A stretch of 64,000 nucleotides of DNA from Alistipes senegalensis (GCA_023664945.1 JAMPER010000001.1:1065473-1129472), one strand, 5' to 3'; counted from the stretch's first letter, positions 27,295 through 37,455 are shown. A program made the numbers and translations. The notes: a model not told the origin generated them from the letters alone.

Positions 27295-27317
27295 CAGCTG
27301 CCGTTGTACGGCAGCTG
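27295..27317. repeat. Perfect 10-bp palindrome between radC and ispH
   Basis: CAGCTGCCGT (27295-27304) and ACGGCAGCTG (27308-27317) with a 3-base centre, in the divergent gap 78 bases before ispH. A TATGAT (27286-27291) just upstream on the plus strand would place the start of transcription inside it. No U tract follows, so operator or 5'-end RNA hairpin are both possible. Confidence 0.55.
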
Positions 27318-27380
27318 TTCGCCGGTTCCCTGAATTCAGCCGGAAATGTTTATTGTAAATGGCTTTCCCTAAAAATTTTC

Positions 27381-28334
27381 ATGCCTTCCTGCTCGCCCCA
27401 TCCCCCAAAAAAACTGTACCTGGCGCAGCCACGGGGATTCTGCGCAGGCGTTCACCGCGCTATTGCCACCGTTGAACGCGCCATCGCGCTGTTTGGCTCC
27501 CCCATTTATGTACGCCATGAAATCGTCCACAATACCTTTGTTGTCAACAACCTCCGGCAAAAAGGCGCTGTTTTCATTGAAGAACTGGATGAAGTGCCCA
27601 AAGGAGGTATCCTGATCTTTTCCGCGCATGGGGTATCCAAAGCCGTTGAACAGGAAGCTGCCCGGCGCGGTTTAAAAATATTTGATGCCACCTGCCCGCT
27701 TGTTACCAAAGTCCACATGGAAGTGGCCATGATGCGGCAGGAGGGGCGCGAAATTATCGTTATCGGACACAACGGCCACCCGGAAGTAGAAGGCACCATC
27801 GGGCAGGCTGACGCCGGCATACACCTGGTTGAAAATATCAACGATGTTACCCGTCTGCAAACCGGCAACCCGGAAAAACTGGCCTATGTCTCCCAGACAA
27901 CCCTCTCGGTTGATGAAACAAAAGATATTATTGCCGCGCTCAAGGCACGCTTTCCTTCCATCGTGCAACCGCAAAAAGCGGACATCTGTTATGCAACAAC
28001 CAACCGCCAGGAAGCCGTCCGCCAGCTGGCCCGGCAAACTACGCTGGTTATCGTTGTCGGCAGCCCCAGCAGCTCCAATTCCAACCGGCTAAGGGAAACA
28101 GCCGAAAAACAGGGTATTACCGCTTATATGGTTGACTGTGCCGGTGAAATCCGCCCCGGGTGGCTGGAGGGGCACTCGACCATCGGCGTAACAGCAGGCG
28201 CATCCGCTCCGGAAGTGCTGGTACAGGAAGTCATAGACAAACTTCGGGAATATGGCGTCACAGAAGTCACCGAACTGGAAGGCATCAGGGAAAACCTCTC
28301 TTTTCCGCTTCCCCGGGGGCTGGGAAGGCGCTAG
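27381..28334 (+). CDS. ispH: 4-hydroxy-3-methylbut-2-enyl diphosphate reductase
   Basis: 317 residues. The three cluster cysteines are in [17 protein letters not shown] and [10 protein letters not shown], with YVRHEIVHN and SAHGVSK between. IspH makes IPP and DMAPP from HMBPP in the MEP pathway. ATG at 27381 follows a poor SD; upstream in-frame starts would give non-conserved sequence. Its TAG overlaps the TAG of convergent glk through a shared CTAG. Confidence 0.97.
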   Translation: MPSCSPHPPKKLYLAQPRGFCAGVHRAIATVERAIALFGSPIYVRHEIVHNTFVVNNLRQKGAVFIEELDEVPKGGILIFSAHGVSKAVEQEAARRGLKIFDATCPLVTKVHMEVAMMRQEGREIIVIGHNGHPEVEGTIGQADAGIHLVENINDVTRLQTGNPEKLAYVSQTTLSVDETKDIIAALKARFPSIVQPQKADICYATTNRQEAVRQLARQTTLVIVVGSPSSSNSNRLRETAEKQGITAYMVDCAGEIRPGWLEGHSTIGVTAGASAPEVLVQEVIDKLREYGVTEVTELEGIRENLSFPLPRGLGRR

Positions 28335-29338
28335 GCCTTTTCTGTTTCAGACAAATGTTGCTCAAGCATGGCTGAAACGCCGGTAAAAGCGGCAAACGTA
28401 TCCAGCACAACATAAACAGGAACCTGGGAAAGATAGGAAGAAAACCGGCCCTTCTCCTCAAAGCGTTGCCTGAACCCCGAAGTAAAAAAAGCTTCTCCCA
28501 GCCGGGGAACAATCCCCCCTCCAATATAAATGCCGCCCCGTGCGCCCAATGTCAGCGCCAGATTGCCGGCAACCGTCCCCAGCATCCGGCAAAACAGCGC
28601 CACCGTTTCCCCGCAAAGCGGGCATTTTCCGGATTTTGCCTGTGCAGTAATATCCGCCGCCTGCAAAGGCAACCTCTCTTTCCCCCGGCTTTCTGCCAGC
28701 AAACCATAAATCAGCTCCAGCCCTGAACCGGAAAGAAACCGCTCGGCAGAAACATGCGAAAATCGCTTCCACGCAAGGCGAAGCAACGCCATTTCCTGCT
28801 CGTCAGAAGGAGAAAACGTCACATGCCCGCCTTCCGTCTGAAGCGGAACCCAGGTGCCATCATGCCAAGTCAGCCCCGAAACACCCAGCCCGGTGCCTGC
28901 TCCCAACAACCCGATGGGCTGCTCCCTGACAGGCTCCTGCCCGCCAATCTGCCTGAAACTGCCCGGTGGCAAAAATGGCAAGGCCATCGCCAGTGCCGTA
29001 AAATCATTGACAAAAAGAAGCGTTCTCAGCCCGAAACGCTGCCGGACAGCCTCAATGGAAAACGCCCACGCCGCATTGGTCATCCTTATCTGGTCTCCCG
29101 TAACAGGATTGGCAATAGCCATGGCCGCATGCCTGATGTGGCGCGCACCGGCGGCATCCGCTTCGGGAGAAGAAAGAAACACCTCCAGCGCCGCCTCAAG
29201 CCCTGGAAAATCGCGGTTGAAATAAACCGTGGCCGCTGCCAGGGAACCCGGCGCTGTCTCAATAGCAAAACGCGCATGCGTGCCGCCGATATCGGCAAGC
29301 AAACGGGGAAAATGCGAGGCGGTACCGATTCTATTCAT
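28331..29338 (-). CDS. glk: Glucokinase
   Basis: 335 residues, Glk family of bacterial ROK-unrelated glucokinases. Phosphate 1 motif [13 protein letters not shown], catalytic region [25 protein letters not shown], and [15 protein letters not shown]-terminal [10 protein letters not shown]. It phosphorylates glucose with ATP. Start ATG 29338 with AGGAG 5 bases upstream. The convergent neighbour ispH overlaps it by 4 bases. Confidence 0.94.
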   Translation of the reverse strand: MNRIGTASHFPRLLADIGGTHARFAIETAPGSLAAATVYFNRDFPGLEAALEVFLSSPEADAAGARHIRHAAMAIANPVTGDQIRMTNAAWAFSIEAVRQRFGLRTLLFVNDFTALAMALPFLPPGSFRQIGGQEPVREQPIGLLGAGTGLGVSGLTWHDGTWVPLQTEGGHVTFSPSDEQEMALLRLAWKRFSHVSAERFLSGSGLELIYGLLAESRGKERLPLQAADITAQAKSGKCPLCGETVALFCRMLGTVAGNLALTLGARGGIYIGGGIVPRLGEAFFTSGFRQRFEEKGRFSSYLSQVPVYVVLDTFAAFTGVSAMLEQHLSETEKA

Positions 29339-29495
29339 CCCTGCTCCTTTTTTAGCGCAGCCCAGATCTGATAAAAACATGATAACGCATCCGCTTCCCG
29401 ATGTATCAGCCGACCTCCGCCTGGCCGCCGTTTTGGCATGGCAGTATGCTAAAATCTACCTGATCATTGCTAACCATTTCACTGAAAGACAAAAC

Positions 29496-30224
29496 ATGGC
29501 AGGACACAGCAAATGGGCCAACATCAAGCATAAGAAAGCGGCAGCCGATGCCAAGCGCGGCAAGATATGGACCCGCATCATCAAGGAAGTCACTGTTGCA
29601 GCCCGCCTGGGCGGCGGCGATCCGAATGCCAACCCGCGGCTGCGTATGGCAGTAGACAAGGCAACCGATGCCAACATGCCGAAAGAAAATATCAACCGCG
29701 CCATCGCCAGGGGGAGCGGCAACCTGGAAGGCGTCAATTACGAAGAAGTCCGCTATGAAGGATATGGCATCAACGGAGCGGCCATTATTGTCGATTGCAT
29801 GACGGACAACCGCGTCCGCACGGTGGCCGATGTACGCCATGCGTTCAGCAAATTTGGCGGCAACATGGGAACAGAAGGTTCCGTATCCTTCCTCTTCAAG
29901 CACTGCGGGCAGCTGTTCTTTGCGCCGGGGACCGATGAAGACGCCCTCATGGAAGCCGCGCTTGACGCCGGTGCGGAAGATGTCATTACAGACGAGGAAG
30001 GCGGCATTGAAGTCCTTTGCGCCCCGCCGGATTTCCCCAAAGTAAAAGACGCCCTCGAAAGCGCAGGATTCAAGGCCGAAATGGCTGAAATCATCATGCG
30101 CCCCGAGACAGAAACCGAATTTTCCGGGGAAGACGCCATCAAAATGCAAAAACTGCTTGACGCGCTGGAAAACCTGGACGATGTGCAGGAAGTGTACACC
30201 AACGCTGTCATCGACGAGGAGTAA
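29496..30224 (+). CDS. yebC: YebC/PmpR family (TACO1) protein
   Basis: 242 residues, starting [20 protein letters not shown], diagnostic of the family, followed by [18 protein letters not shown] and an acidic C-terminal domain ending [13 protein letters not shown]. Family members have been described as transcription regulators and, more recently, as factors relieving ribosome stalling at proline stretches. Start ATG 29496; an upstream frame from 29229 is a shadow of glk. First gene of the series to rng. Confidence 0.96.
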   Translation: MAGHSKWANIKHKKAAADAKRGKIWTRIIKEVTVAARLGGGDPNANPRLRMAVDKATDANMPKENINRAIARGSGNLEGVNYEEVRYEGYGINGAAIIVDCMTDNRVRTVADVRHAFSKFGGNMGTEGSVSFLFKHCGQLFFAPGTDEDALMEAALDAGAEDVITDEEGGIEVLCAPPDFPKVKDALESAGFKAEMAEIIMRPETETEFSGEDAIKMQKLLDALENLDDVQEVYTNAVIDEE

Positions 30225-30254
30225 TCCGCCCTTTTTAATTCTGACAGAAAAACG

Positions 30255-31562
30255 ATGAAAATCCTGGTAATCGGCTCAGGCGGCCGCGAGCATGCCCTGG
30301 CCTGGAAACTGGCCCAGTCCGGCCGTACGCAAGTGGTTTACGTCGCGCCGGGCAACGGCGGCACTGCCCATCATCCGCTGATGGTCAATGTCGATATCAC
30401 TGATCCGCAAAAACTGGCCGATTTTGCCCAAAAGGAAAATATCAGCCTGACAGTAGTCGGCCCCGAAGCTCCTTTGGCAGCCGGCATTGTCAACCTCTTC
30501 CGTGCCGAAGGCCTGAAAATTTTTGGCCCTACCAAAGAAGCAGCCCAGCTGGAAAGCTCCAAAGACTTCGCCAAGGCCTTCATGAAACGCCACGGCATCC
30601 CCACAGCAGATTACCAGACCTTCACCGAAGCGGAAAAAGCACACCGCTACATCCGTGAAAAAGGCGCGCCCATTGTCGTCAAGGCAGACGGCCTGGCGGC
30701 TGGCAAGGGCGTCATTGTCGCCATGACAGAAGACGAAGCGCACCAGGCCGTTGACGCCATGCTCTCTGCCAACCAGTTTGGCAAAGCCGGCGCGCGTGTT
30801 GTCATTGAAGAATACCTGGAAGGGGAAGAAGCCAGCTTCATTGTCATGGTGGACGGCCGACACATCCTTCCGCTGGCAACCAGCCAGGACCACAAACGCC
30901 TAAAAGATCACGACGAAGGCCCCAATACCGGGGGCATGGGCGCTTATTCCCCTGCTCCCGTCGTCACCCCTGCGTTGTATGCCCGCATCCTGAGGGAAAT
31001 CATTTCCCCCACAGTCAACGGCATGGCTGAAGACGGCATTACCTATACCGGCTTCCTTTATGCCGGCGTCATGATTGACGCCAAAGGCAACCCCAAAACC
31101 CTGGAATTCAACTGCCGCATGGGCGATCCGGAAACCCAGCCCATCATGTCGCGGTTAAAAAGCGATCTGCTCAATGTCATGGAACATGCCGTCAACGGCA
31201 CGCTTCACCAGGTAGAACTGCAATGGGATCGCCGTACGGCGCTGGGCGTGGTGCTGGCATCGGAAGGCTATCCTGATTCCCCGGTAACCGGCCGGGAAAT
31301 TACCGGAATTCCGGCTGAAAATGAAAACTGCCTGGTATTTCAGGCCGGCACGCAATATACCCGGGATAAACTCCTCACCTCCGGCGGCCGGGTATTATGT
31401 GTCGTAGGCCTGGCCGATACCATGCGAATGGCCCAGAAAATTGCCTATGACACCATCGGCAACATCCATTTCAACGGCATGCAATACCGCAAAGACATCG
31501 GCTGGCGCGCCATGAAAAACCGGCAGCAAACCGGCAAAACCACCCCGGCGGGGGATATTTGA
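30255..31562 (+). CDS. purD: Phosphoribosylamine-glycine ligase
   Basis: 435 residues. GSGGREHALAWKL at the start, the GARS ATP-grasp domain with VKADGLAAGKGVIVA and GEEASFIVMVDG, and the LEFNCRMGDPETQ metal motif. It catalyses the second step of purine synthesis. 30 bases after yebC; its TGA overlaps the TTG start of nadD. Confidence 0.98.
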   Translation: MKILVIGSGGREHALAWKLAQSGRTQVVYVAPGNGGTAHHPLMVNVDITDPQKLADFAQKENISLTVVGPEAPLAAGIVNLFRAEGLKIFGPTKEAAQLESSKDFAKAFMKRHGIPTADYQTFTEAEKAHRYIREKGAPIVVKADGLAAGKGVIVAMTEDEAHQAVDAMLSANQFGKAGARVVIEEYLEGEEASFIVMVDGRHILPLATSQDHKRLKDHDEGPNTGGMGAYSPAPVVTPALYARILREIISPTVNGMAEDGITYTGFLYAGVMIDAKGNPKTLEFNCRMGDPETQPIMSRLKSDLLNVMEHAVNGTLHQVELQWDRRTALGVVLASEGYPDSPVTGREITGIPAENENCLVFQAGTQYTRDKLLTSGGRVLCVVGLADTMRMAQKIAYDTIGNIHFNGMQYRKDIGWRAMKNRQQTGKTTPAGDI

Positions 31563-32212
31563 CCATAGAATGCACCGTTTTGCTCGGCGGCAGTTTTGAC
31601 CCGGTTCATGCCGGACACATTGCGCTGGCTGACCACTTTTGCCGCCTCTTCGCGACAAAACAGCTCCGTCTCATCCCTGCCGGGCAGCCCTGGCAAAAAG
31701 CGCCGCTGATGGCCTCCCCAGCGCAGCGGGTTGATATGCTCAGGCTGGCCTTTGCAGCCTCCTCGCTTTCTATCGTCATTGACGAGCAGGAAATCAGGCG
31801 GAACAGCCCCGGCTATACGGTTGATACCCTCCGTACCATTCGGGAAGAATGCGGAAAACAGGCCTCCCTGGTTCTGGTTATCGGCGCAGACCAGCTGATC
31901 AACCTTTCCACCTGGCATGAATGGCAGGCGCTTTTTCATCTGGCCCATATTGCGGTTGCCCAGCGCCCCGGATTTTCCGTCAGTCCGGAGGCCTGTCCGG
32001 CCAATGTGCGGGGTCAATTCTTCCCCAGGCTTTCTTCTGCGCAGGCAATCCGGGAAACCCCCTGCGGCCTGACCTATCTGGCAAATAACCTTCCCATTGA
32101 CATTTCCGCCACAGAAATCAGAAAAACCGCCTGGCATCCGGCGGACTCCCATCCGCATATCCCCTCCGGGGTGCTAGACTATATCGTAGCCAACCATCTT
32201 TACAAAAACTAA
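31559..32212 (+). CDS. nadD: Nicotinate-nucleotide adenylyltransferase
   Basis: 217 residues, nucleotidyltransferase fold: LLGGSFDPVHAGHIALA with the (H/T)xGH motif and the C-terminal ISATEIRK motif (ISSTxIR). It makes deamido-NAD from nicotinate mononucleotide. The start is TTG at 31559-31561, overlapping the purD stop, with GGGGGA 5-6 bases upstream; no in-frame ATG is available. The next gene begins on the base after its stop. Confidence 0.94.
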   Translation: MTIECTVLLGGSFDPVHAGHIALADHFCRLFATKQLRLIPAGQPWQKAPLMASPAQRVDMLRLAFAASSLSIVIDEQEIRRNSPGYTVDTLRTIREECGKQASLVLVIGADQLINLSTWHEWQALFHLAHIAVAQRPGFSVSPEACPANVRGQFFPRLSSAQAIRETPCGLTYLANNLPIDISATEIRKTAWHPADSHPHIPSGVLDYIVANHLYKN

Positions 32213-32779
32213 ATGGATATCAAAAAACTCCAGGGAATCATCATTGACGCGCTGGAAGACGTCAAAGCCGCCGACATTGCCCTGTTTGACACCAGCAAAA
32301 TGACCGGCATGTTCGACCGCCTCATCATCGCTTCCGGCACCTCAAACCGCCAGACCAAGGCACTGGCTGCCTCGGTGCGAGACAAAGTCCGCCAGGCAGG
32401 CGGCGAAGTCGTGGGCATGGAAGGCGAAGAAACCGGCGAATGGGTGCTGGTTGACGTAGGAGACATTGTTGTCCACATCATGCAGCCGCCTATCCGGGCA
32501 TACTACCAGCTGGAAGAAATCTGGGGAGAAAAACCCATAGACGTGGAAAAAGCCAAGGCAGCGGCCCAAAAACCGGCAACCAGGCGCAAGACAGCTGCCG
32601 CTTCAGAAGCCAAAACCGCCAAACCGGCAAAACAACCTCCTGCTGCAAAGAAAACAGCAGCAAAAACAACTGGGAAAGCGGCATCCACAGCAAAAGCGGC
32701 AACCAAAGCCCGGGCAACCTGTGCCCCGGCAGCAGCTTCAAAAAAAACGCCAGCACAAAAACCTGCCGATAACGCCTGA
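32213..32779 (+). CDS. rsfS: Ribosomal silencing factor RsfS with Lys/Ala-rich tail
   Basis: 188 residues. The RsfS domain (about residues 1-110) includes DALEDVKAADI, ASGTSNRQTKAL, EGEETGEWVLVDVGDIVVHI and YYQLEEIWG; it binds uL14 on the 50S subunit and blocks subunit joining in starvation. E. coli RsfS is 105 residues; the surplus is a tail of about 75 residues rich in Lys, Ala, Thr and Pro, like the tails of histone-H1-like proteins. nadD-rsfS-rlmH-maf-rng is a conserved order. Confidence 0.95.
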   Translation: MDIKKLQGIIIDALEDVKAADIALFDTSKMTGMFDRLIIASGTSNRQTKALAASVRDKVRQAGGEVVGMEGEETGEWVLVDVGDIVVHIMQPPIRAYYQLEEIWGEKPIDVEKAKAAAQKPATRRKTAAASEAKTAKPAKQPPAAKKTAAKTTGKAASTAKAATKARATCAPAAASKKTPAQKPADNA

Positions 32780-32791
32780 TACTTCTCACCC

Positions 32792-33262
32792 ATGCAGCTG
32801 CTTATTATCGCCGTCGGGAAAAAAATGCCCGCATGGATTGAAAACGGATTTGAGGAATACGCCCGGCGTATGCCGCCGGAATGCCGGATCATCCTGAAAG
32901 AAATCCGGCCTGCGGATCGGGCAGCCGGAAAATCGGCACAATCCGTCATGGCAGCGGAACAAACCCGGATTGAAGCAGCGCTGCCAAAAAATAGCCGGGT
33001 TATCGCGCTGGACGAACATGGCAAAGACCTCACCACCATGCAGCTGTCCGGCGAACTGGAAAAATGGCGTCAGGAAGGCCGCGATGTCGCCTTTGTGATA
33101 GGAGGCGCCGATGGCTTAAACAGCGCCTTCAAGAAAAACGCGGATGAACTTGTCCGTCTTTCCAGCCTGACACTGCCGCACGGCATGGTGCGTGTCCTGC
33201 TTGCCGAACAGCTTTACCGTGCCTGGTCACTGACGCAAAACCACCCCTATCACCGAAACTGA
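32792..33262 (+). CDS. rlmH: 23S rRNA pseudouridine-1915 N3-methyltransferase
   Basis: 156 residues, SPOUT family with the knotted C-terminal end: [10 protein letters not shown] (SAM loop) and [16 protein letters not shown] ending NHPYHRN, diagnostic of RlmH. It methylates pseudouridine 1915 of 23S rRNA in whole 70S ribosomes. 12 bases after rsfS and 6 before maf. Confidence 0.98.
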   Translation: MQLLIIAVGKKMPAWIENGFEEYARRMPPECRIILKEIRPADRAAGKSAQSVMAAEQTRIEAALPKNSRVIALDEHGKDLTTMQLSGELEKWRQEGRDVAFVIGGADGLNSAFKKNADELVRLSSLTLPHGMVRVLLAEQLYRAWSLTQNHPYHRN

Positions 33263-33268
33263 TAAAAC

Positions 33269-33892
33269 ATGAATCAGACAGACAAAAAAATCTATCTCGC
33301 CTCCAAAAGCCCCCGCCGCCGGGAGCTTCTCCGTCAAATTGGCGTTGATTTTGAACTGCTGCCCTTTTCTCCGGCAGACGGGGGAAAAGCCGATATGGTG
33401 AATGAAGACGCGCTGCCAGGCGAGCTGCCGCATGATTATGTCAGGCGCATCTCCCGGAAAAAAGCGGATTTTGCCTGGCAGGCACTGGAACAACGCTACC
33501 GGCTGCCACGCCCAATCCTGACAGCAGATACCACCGTTGTATTGGGCAACCGTATCCTCGGAAAACCGCAAGACAAAAAAGAAGCCGCCGCCATGCTGCG
33601 GGAACTGTCCGGCAAAACACACCAGGTGCTGACCTGCATCACCCTCAGAAAAAAAGACCAGCTGCTACAGGAACTGCAAGAATCCGAAGTCACCTTTGCC
33701 GACCTGACAAACGAAGAAATTGACAGCTATTGCAGTACACTTGAGCCATATGACAAGGCTGGCGGCTACGGCATACAGGGCCTTGCAGCCAAATTCATTG
33801 TCCGCATTTCCGGCAGCTACTCCGGCATTGTCGGCCTTCCCCTCTTTGAGACAACCCGGCTGCTTCGAAAAGCCGGCATTGATATCCCATGA
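33269..33892 (+). CDS. Maf family nucleoside triphosphate pyrophosphatase (YhdE type)
   Basis: 207 residues. LASKSPRRRELLRQIG, the catalytic Asp in TADTTVVLG, and the C-terminal YGIQGLAAKFIVRISGSYSG block. Maf proteins hydrolyse dTTP, UTP or modified nucleotides to monophosphates; pairing with rng matches E. coli YhdE (dTTP/UTP type). The stop overlaps the rng ATG (ATGA). Confidence 0.93.
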   Translation: MNQTDKKIYLASKSPRRRELLRQIGVDFELLPFSPADGGKADMVNEDALPGELPHDYVRRISRKKADFAWQALEQRYRLPRPILTADTTVVLGNRILGKPQDKKEAAAMLRELSGKTHQVLTCITLRKKDQLLQELQESEVTFADLTNEEIDSYCSTLEPYDKAGGYGIQGLAAKFIVRISGSYSGIVGLPLFETTRLLRKAGIDIP

Positions 33893-35352
33893 CAGAAGAC
33901 ATCCTGATCAATATTACCCCGCAGGAAACCCGTATTGCCGTCGTAGCGCATGGCGCTACACAGGAACTGCATATCGAAAGAACGCAAACCCGGGGATTGG
34001 CAGGCGATGTTTACCTCGGCAAGGTCGTGCGCGTTTTGCCGGGCATGCAATCTGCCTTTATCGATATTGGCCTGGAACGCGCAGCCTTTCTTCATATTGC
34101 CGATATCTGGGAGGCACACCACAACGATGGCTCGCCGGAAAAACCGATCCCTATCGAGCGGATGCTGACCGACGGCCAGTCCCTGATGGTCCGGGTCATC
34201 AAGGATCCGCTTGGCACCAAAGGCGCCCGGCTTTCCACCCAGATTTCCATTGCCGGACGGATGCTGGTTTACCTTCCCCAGGAAAACCACATCGGCATCT
34301 CCCAGCGCATCCAGGACGAAGCCGAACGCGAGCTTCTCCGCACCCGGGTGCAAACCCTCCTGCCTGCCGATGAAAAAGGCGGCTACATCGTCCGGACCAT
34401 AGCTGAAGTCGCCTCCGAAGACGACCTGAAAAACGATATCGACTTCCTGCGCAAACTCTGGGGCGCCATTAAAGAAACCGCCCGCAAAAGCGCCGCCCCC
34501 TGCCTGTTATACCAGGACCTCAGCCTTGCCCAGCGCGTATTCCGTGATTTCGTCCATGAAAAAACCAGCAGCATCCAGATCGACTCTTACGAAGATTACC
34601 TGCACCTGCGGGAATTTGCCGCCAACTATACGCCGGACATACTGGAACGGCTCAGATACTACGAAGGCGAGCGCTCCCTCTTTGACCTGTACGGCGTGGA
34701 AAACGAAATACAGCTTGCCCTGGCAAAACGGGTCAACCTGAAATCCGGCGGCTATCTCATCATTGACCAGACAGAGGCCATGACAACCATCGACGTCAAT
34801 ACCGGCGGTTTCGTCAGCGGCCGCAACTTCGACGACACCATCTTCAAAACCAACCTGGAAGCGGCGCACGCCATTGCCCGGCAGCTTCGCCTGCGCAACC
34901 TGGGCGGCATCATCATCCTTGATTTTATCGACATGGAAAACCAGGAACACCGGACAGCCGTCTTGGAAGAACTCAAAAAAACCCTGGCAAACGACCGGAC
35001 CAAAGTCTCCGTCAGCGATTTTTCTGCACTGGGCCTGGTAGAAATGACCCGCAAACGCACAAGGGAATCCCTGGCGCACATCCTGTGCGAATCCTGCCCG
35101 GTCTGCCAGGGCCGCGGGCAAGTCAAAACGCCGCGTACCGTCTGCTATGAAATCATGCGGGACATCCAAAGCGAAGCCAGGCGCTTTGGCCAGAGAGAAT
35201 TCCGTATCCTGGCCTCCCAGGTCGTCATCGACATGTTCCTGGAAGAAGAATCCCAATACCTTGCCGCATTGGGCGATATCATCGGCAAACCCATTTCGCT
35301 GCAAGTAGAAAACGCCTTCCAGCAAGATCAGTACGACGTTATCCTGATGTAA
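33889..35352 (+). CDS. rng: Ribonuclease G
   Basis: 487 residues. S1 RNA-binding domain (about 38-120, GDVYLGKVVRVLPGMQSAFIDIG), RNase E/G catalytic core with metal aspartates in TTIDVNTGGFV and IIILDFIDM, and the zinc-link CPVCQGRG. It processes 16S rRNA 5' ends and decays some mRNAs. Short like RNase G, without the RNase E C-terminal scaffold. Its end overlaps the convergent sulfatase-fold gene by 14 bases. Confidence 0.96.
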   Translation: MTEDILINITPQETRIAVVAHGATQELHIERTQTRGLAGDVYLGKVVRVLPGMQSAFIDIGLERAAFLHIADIWEAHHNDGSPEKPIPIERMLTDGQSLMVRVIKDPLGTKGARLSTQISIAGRMLVYLPQENHIGISQRIQDEAERELLRTRVQTLLPADEKGGYIVRTIAEVASEDDLKNDIDFLRKLWGAIKETARKSAAPCLLYQDLSLAQRVFRDFVHEKTSSIQIDSYEDYLHLREFAANYTPDILERLRYYEGERSLFDLYGVENEIQLALAKRVNLKSGGYLIIDQTEAMTTIDVNTGGFVSGRNFDDTIFKTNLEAAHAIARQLRLRNLGGIIILDFIDMENQEHRTAVLEELKKTLANDRTKVSVSDFSALGLVEMTRKRTRESLAHILCESCPVCQGRGQVKTPRTVCYEIMRDIQSEARRFGQREFRILASQVVIDMFLEEESQYLAALGDIIGKPISLQVENAFQQDQYDVILM

Positions 35353-37288
35353 CGCCCTGTTTTCCTCCAGGCGGCTGTTTCTCCGCTGCCGGCAGATACA
35401 AACGCTGCCGCTTCATACTCTCCTGGAAAAACTCCACGGCCGCCCTTCCCCGCAACAAGGTTTCCTGCGGCACCTCTGCCAGCTTGTTAGCCGTTTTACG
35501 AACATAAGCTGTCGGCTTGTCCCCGTTTTTCGCCTCAAATACCGCTGTTTCCCCTTCCATACTGTAAAAACCTGCGCCGGTTCTCACCACCACTGCCCGC
35601 GGACCAGGGCAAAAAACAGAACGGCCAAGTGGGCTCAAACGCTCCGAATCCATCCCCAGGAAATCCATGACCGAAGGCAAAATATCAATCTGCTGGACAG
35701 GCTGCGCCGTATCCACCGCCGGAAGCGAAACAGAAGGATGATAAAAAATAACCGGAATACGCCATGTCCCCAGCGGATCGTTTTTATAGCTCTCCAGATG
35801 CACCTGCGTGCCATGGTCGGCAGTAATCACAAACAGCGTATTCTTGAACCAGGGCTTTTCCCTGGCCGTTTCAAAAAAATGGGCAAGCGCCAGATCAGAA
35901 TAAGCCTGCGATCGCAAAACAGGGATAGGTCCCTCAGGCAAGGCGCCGACATATTTTTCCGGCAAATGGAAAGGAAAATGCGCAGTCAGGGAAAAAACCC
36001 CCACGGCAAAAGGCCTCCCCGTCTGATACATCTCGTCCAGCTTGCCTGCCACATACTGGAAATACGGTTCGTCAAACACCCCCCACGAAGTATCCATATC
36101 TGCCGGCTCAGGATAATCTTCTTTGGAAAAATGTTGCTCAAACCCGGCCCTGACAGCAAACTTGTCAAAAAACATCGTGCCTTTCTTCCCCCCGTGAAAA
36201 AAGGCCGTCGCATATCCGCGCTCTGCCAAAAGCGCTCCCATTCCGCCAAATTCGGCGGTCGCATAAGGAGAAACCAGAAAGGGCTCCCCCCCCCAGGCCG
36301 GAATACCGCCCAGCACAGCCGGCACCCCTTCTATGGAACGGCTTGCATTGGCGTAAGCCTCATGAAAAAAAAGCGACTTTTCGGCCAGGCTGTCAAGAAA
36401 AGGCGTAAAACCCTTCCGGCCATTGACAATCCCCATCTGATCCTGGGAAAGGCTCTCCATCAGGAAAACCACTATATTCTGCGGCTGCTTCGGGCGGCGG
36501 CCTTCCATCAGCGAAACCCGGTTTTCCCCACCATTCAACCAGGGCAGCAGCTTTTGGGTATCACCAAAATATGTCTTTCCGGCATCCGGCACGGAACGCA
36601 ATTCCTTTATAAAAGCAAAAGGCGTATTAAGCGCCCAATTTCCCAGCTGCAAATCCGGATAAGTATCCACTACCCTGAGCGGCTTGGAGTTCGTCACCCC
36701 GCCTCGAATACCCATCACCAGAAAAGCGATGACCAGCAAAACAAAAAGCATCCAGTACAGGGAAAAACGAAGCGGCCAGCCGGCATTTTCAACGGCCGCC
36801 CGGCGGGCAATCCGCCAGCAGACATATCCCCAGGAACACAGGGAAGCCACACCTGCCAGCACGAGAAGCGCATAACTTCCCATCATATCGGCAAAAGAAA
36901 ACTCCCCCTCCCCGAAAAGGAAAAGCGAGCTGAATGTCATTCTCGATTTGACAAAACGCACCAGCTCCATATCCACCCATCCCATAAAAAACAGGGGGCA
37001 GGCCGTCACCAGCAACACTATCGCAGCCAGCTGCCAGCGCCAGCGGTCAACAACTTTGGGAAGCGGCAAAAACGCTAATAACGACGGCGCAGCCATCAGG
37101 TAAGCCAACGCCGAAAAATCAAAACGGAATCCGAGAAAAAAAGCCCTGCCGGTTTCCCGCCACGGATACCCTGCCAGATCAGCCCAATTCCATCCGAAAT
37201 CAAACAGGCGCATTAAAAAAAACATCGCCCAGGTGGCAAACGCCATCTGCAAAAGACGGCACAATCGTAAAACAAGCGGACGCGGCAT
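35339..37288 (-). CDS. LTA synthase-like membrane enzyme (sulfatase/phosphoglycerol transferase fold)
   Basis: 649 residues from ATG 37288 (an upstream TTG at 37303 adds five residues; neither has a clear SD). About five membrane segments within residues 10-210, then an extracytoplasmic alkaline-phosphatase-like domain with NIVVFLMESLSQ (first metal site), NASRSIEGVPAVLGG (nucleophile region) and FVITADHGTQVH (Asp-His metal pair). The family (COG1368) transfers phosphoglycerol or phosphoethanolamine to envelope glycans or lipids; which one here is unknown. Tail-to-tail overlap with rng. Confidence 0.88.
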   Translation of the reverse strand: MPRPLVLRLCRLLQMAFATWAMFFLMRLFDFGWNWADLAGYPWRETGRAFFLGFRFDFSALAYLMAAPSLLAFLPLPKVVDRWRWQLAAIVLLVTACPLFFMGWVDMELVRFVKSRMTFSSLFLFGEGEFSFADMMGSYALLVLAGVASLCSWGYVCWRIARRAAVENAGWPLRFSLYWMLFVLLVIAFLVMGIRGGVTNSKPLRVVDTYPDLQLGNWALNTPFAFIKELRSVPDAGKTYFGDTQKLLPWLNGGENRVSLMEGRRPKQPQNIVVFLMESLSQDQMGIVNGRKGFTPFLDSLAEKSLFFHEAYANASRSIEGVPAVLGGIPAWGGEPFLVSPYATAEFGGMGALLAERGYATAFFHGGKKGTMFFDKFAVRAGFEQHFSKEDYPEPADMDTSWGVFDEPYFQYVAGKLDEMYQTGRPFAVGVFSLTAHFPFHLPEKYVGALPEGPIPVLRSQAYSDLALAHFFETAREKPWFKNTLFVITADHGTQVHLESYKNDPLGTWRIPVIFYHPSVSLPAVDTAQPVQQIDILPSVMDFLGMDSERLSPLGRSVFCPGPRAVVVRTGAGFYSMEGETAVFEAKNGDKPTAYVRKTANKLAEVPQETLLRGRAAVEFFQESMKRQRLYLPAAEKQPPGGKQGVTSG

Positions 37289-37387
37289 GGGAAAAACAGG
37301 CAAAAAAGAAAATTATAATGGCATTCCCCGGCATAAATACAGAACAGGCAGCAACAGGAAAACTGCCTGCCCTGCCTGATTTTTATT

Positions 37388-37393
37388 TATAAT
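37388..37393 (+). promoter_or_regulatory. Candidate -10 element upstream of ugd
   Basis: TATAAT 62 bases before the ugd ATG, preceded by a CAGGCAG/CTGCCTG hairpin (37345-37369). The -35 is not recognisable, so the call is tentative. The 167-base gap also serves the divergent sulfatase-fold gene. Confidence 0.4.
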
Positions 37394-37455
37394 GTCACTT
37401 TTGTAGCCTTGTTCCTTCCCGTGGGAAAGCTGCCTGTTTTCTTACGTTTACTGCC

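Noticed and set aside
35738..37078. A 446-codon plus-strand open frame
   Set aside because: Antisense shadow of the sulfatase-fold membrane enzyme.
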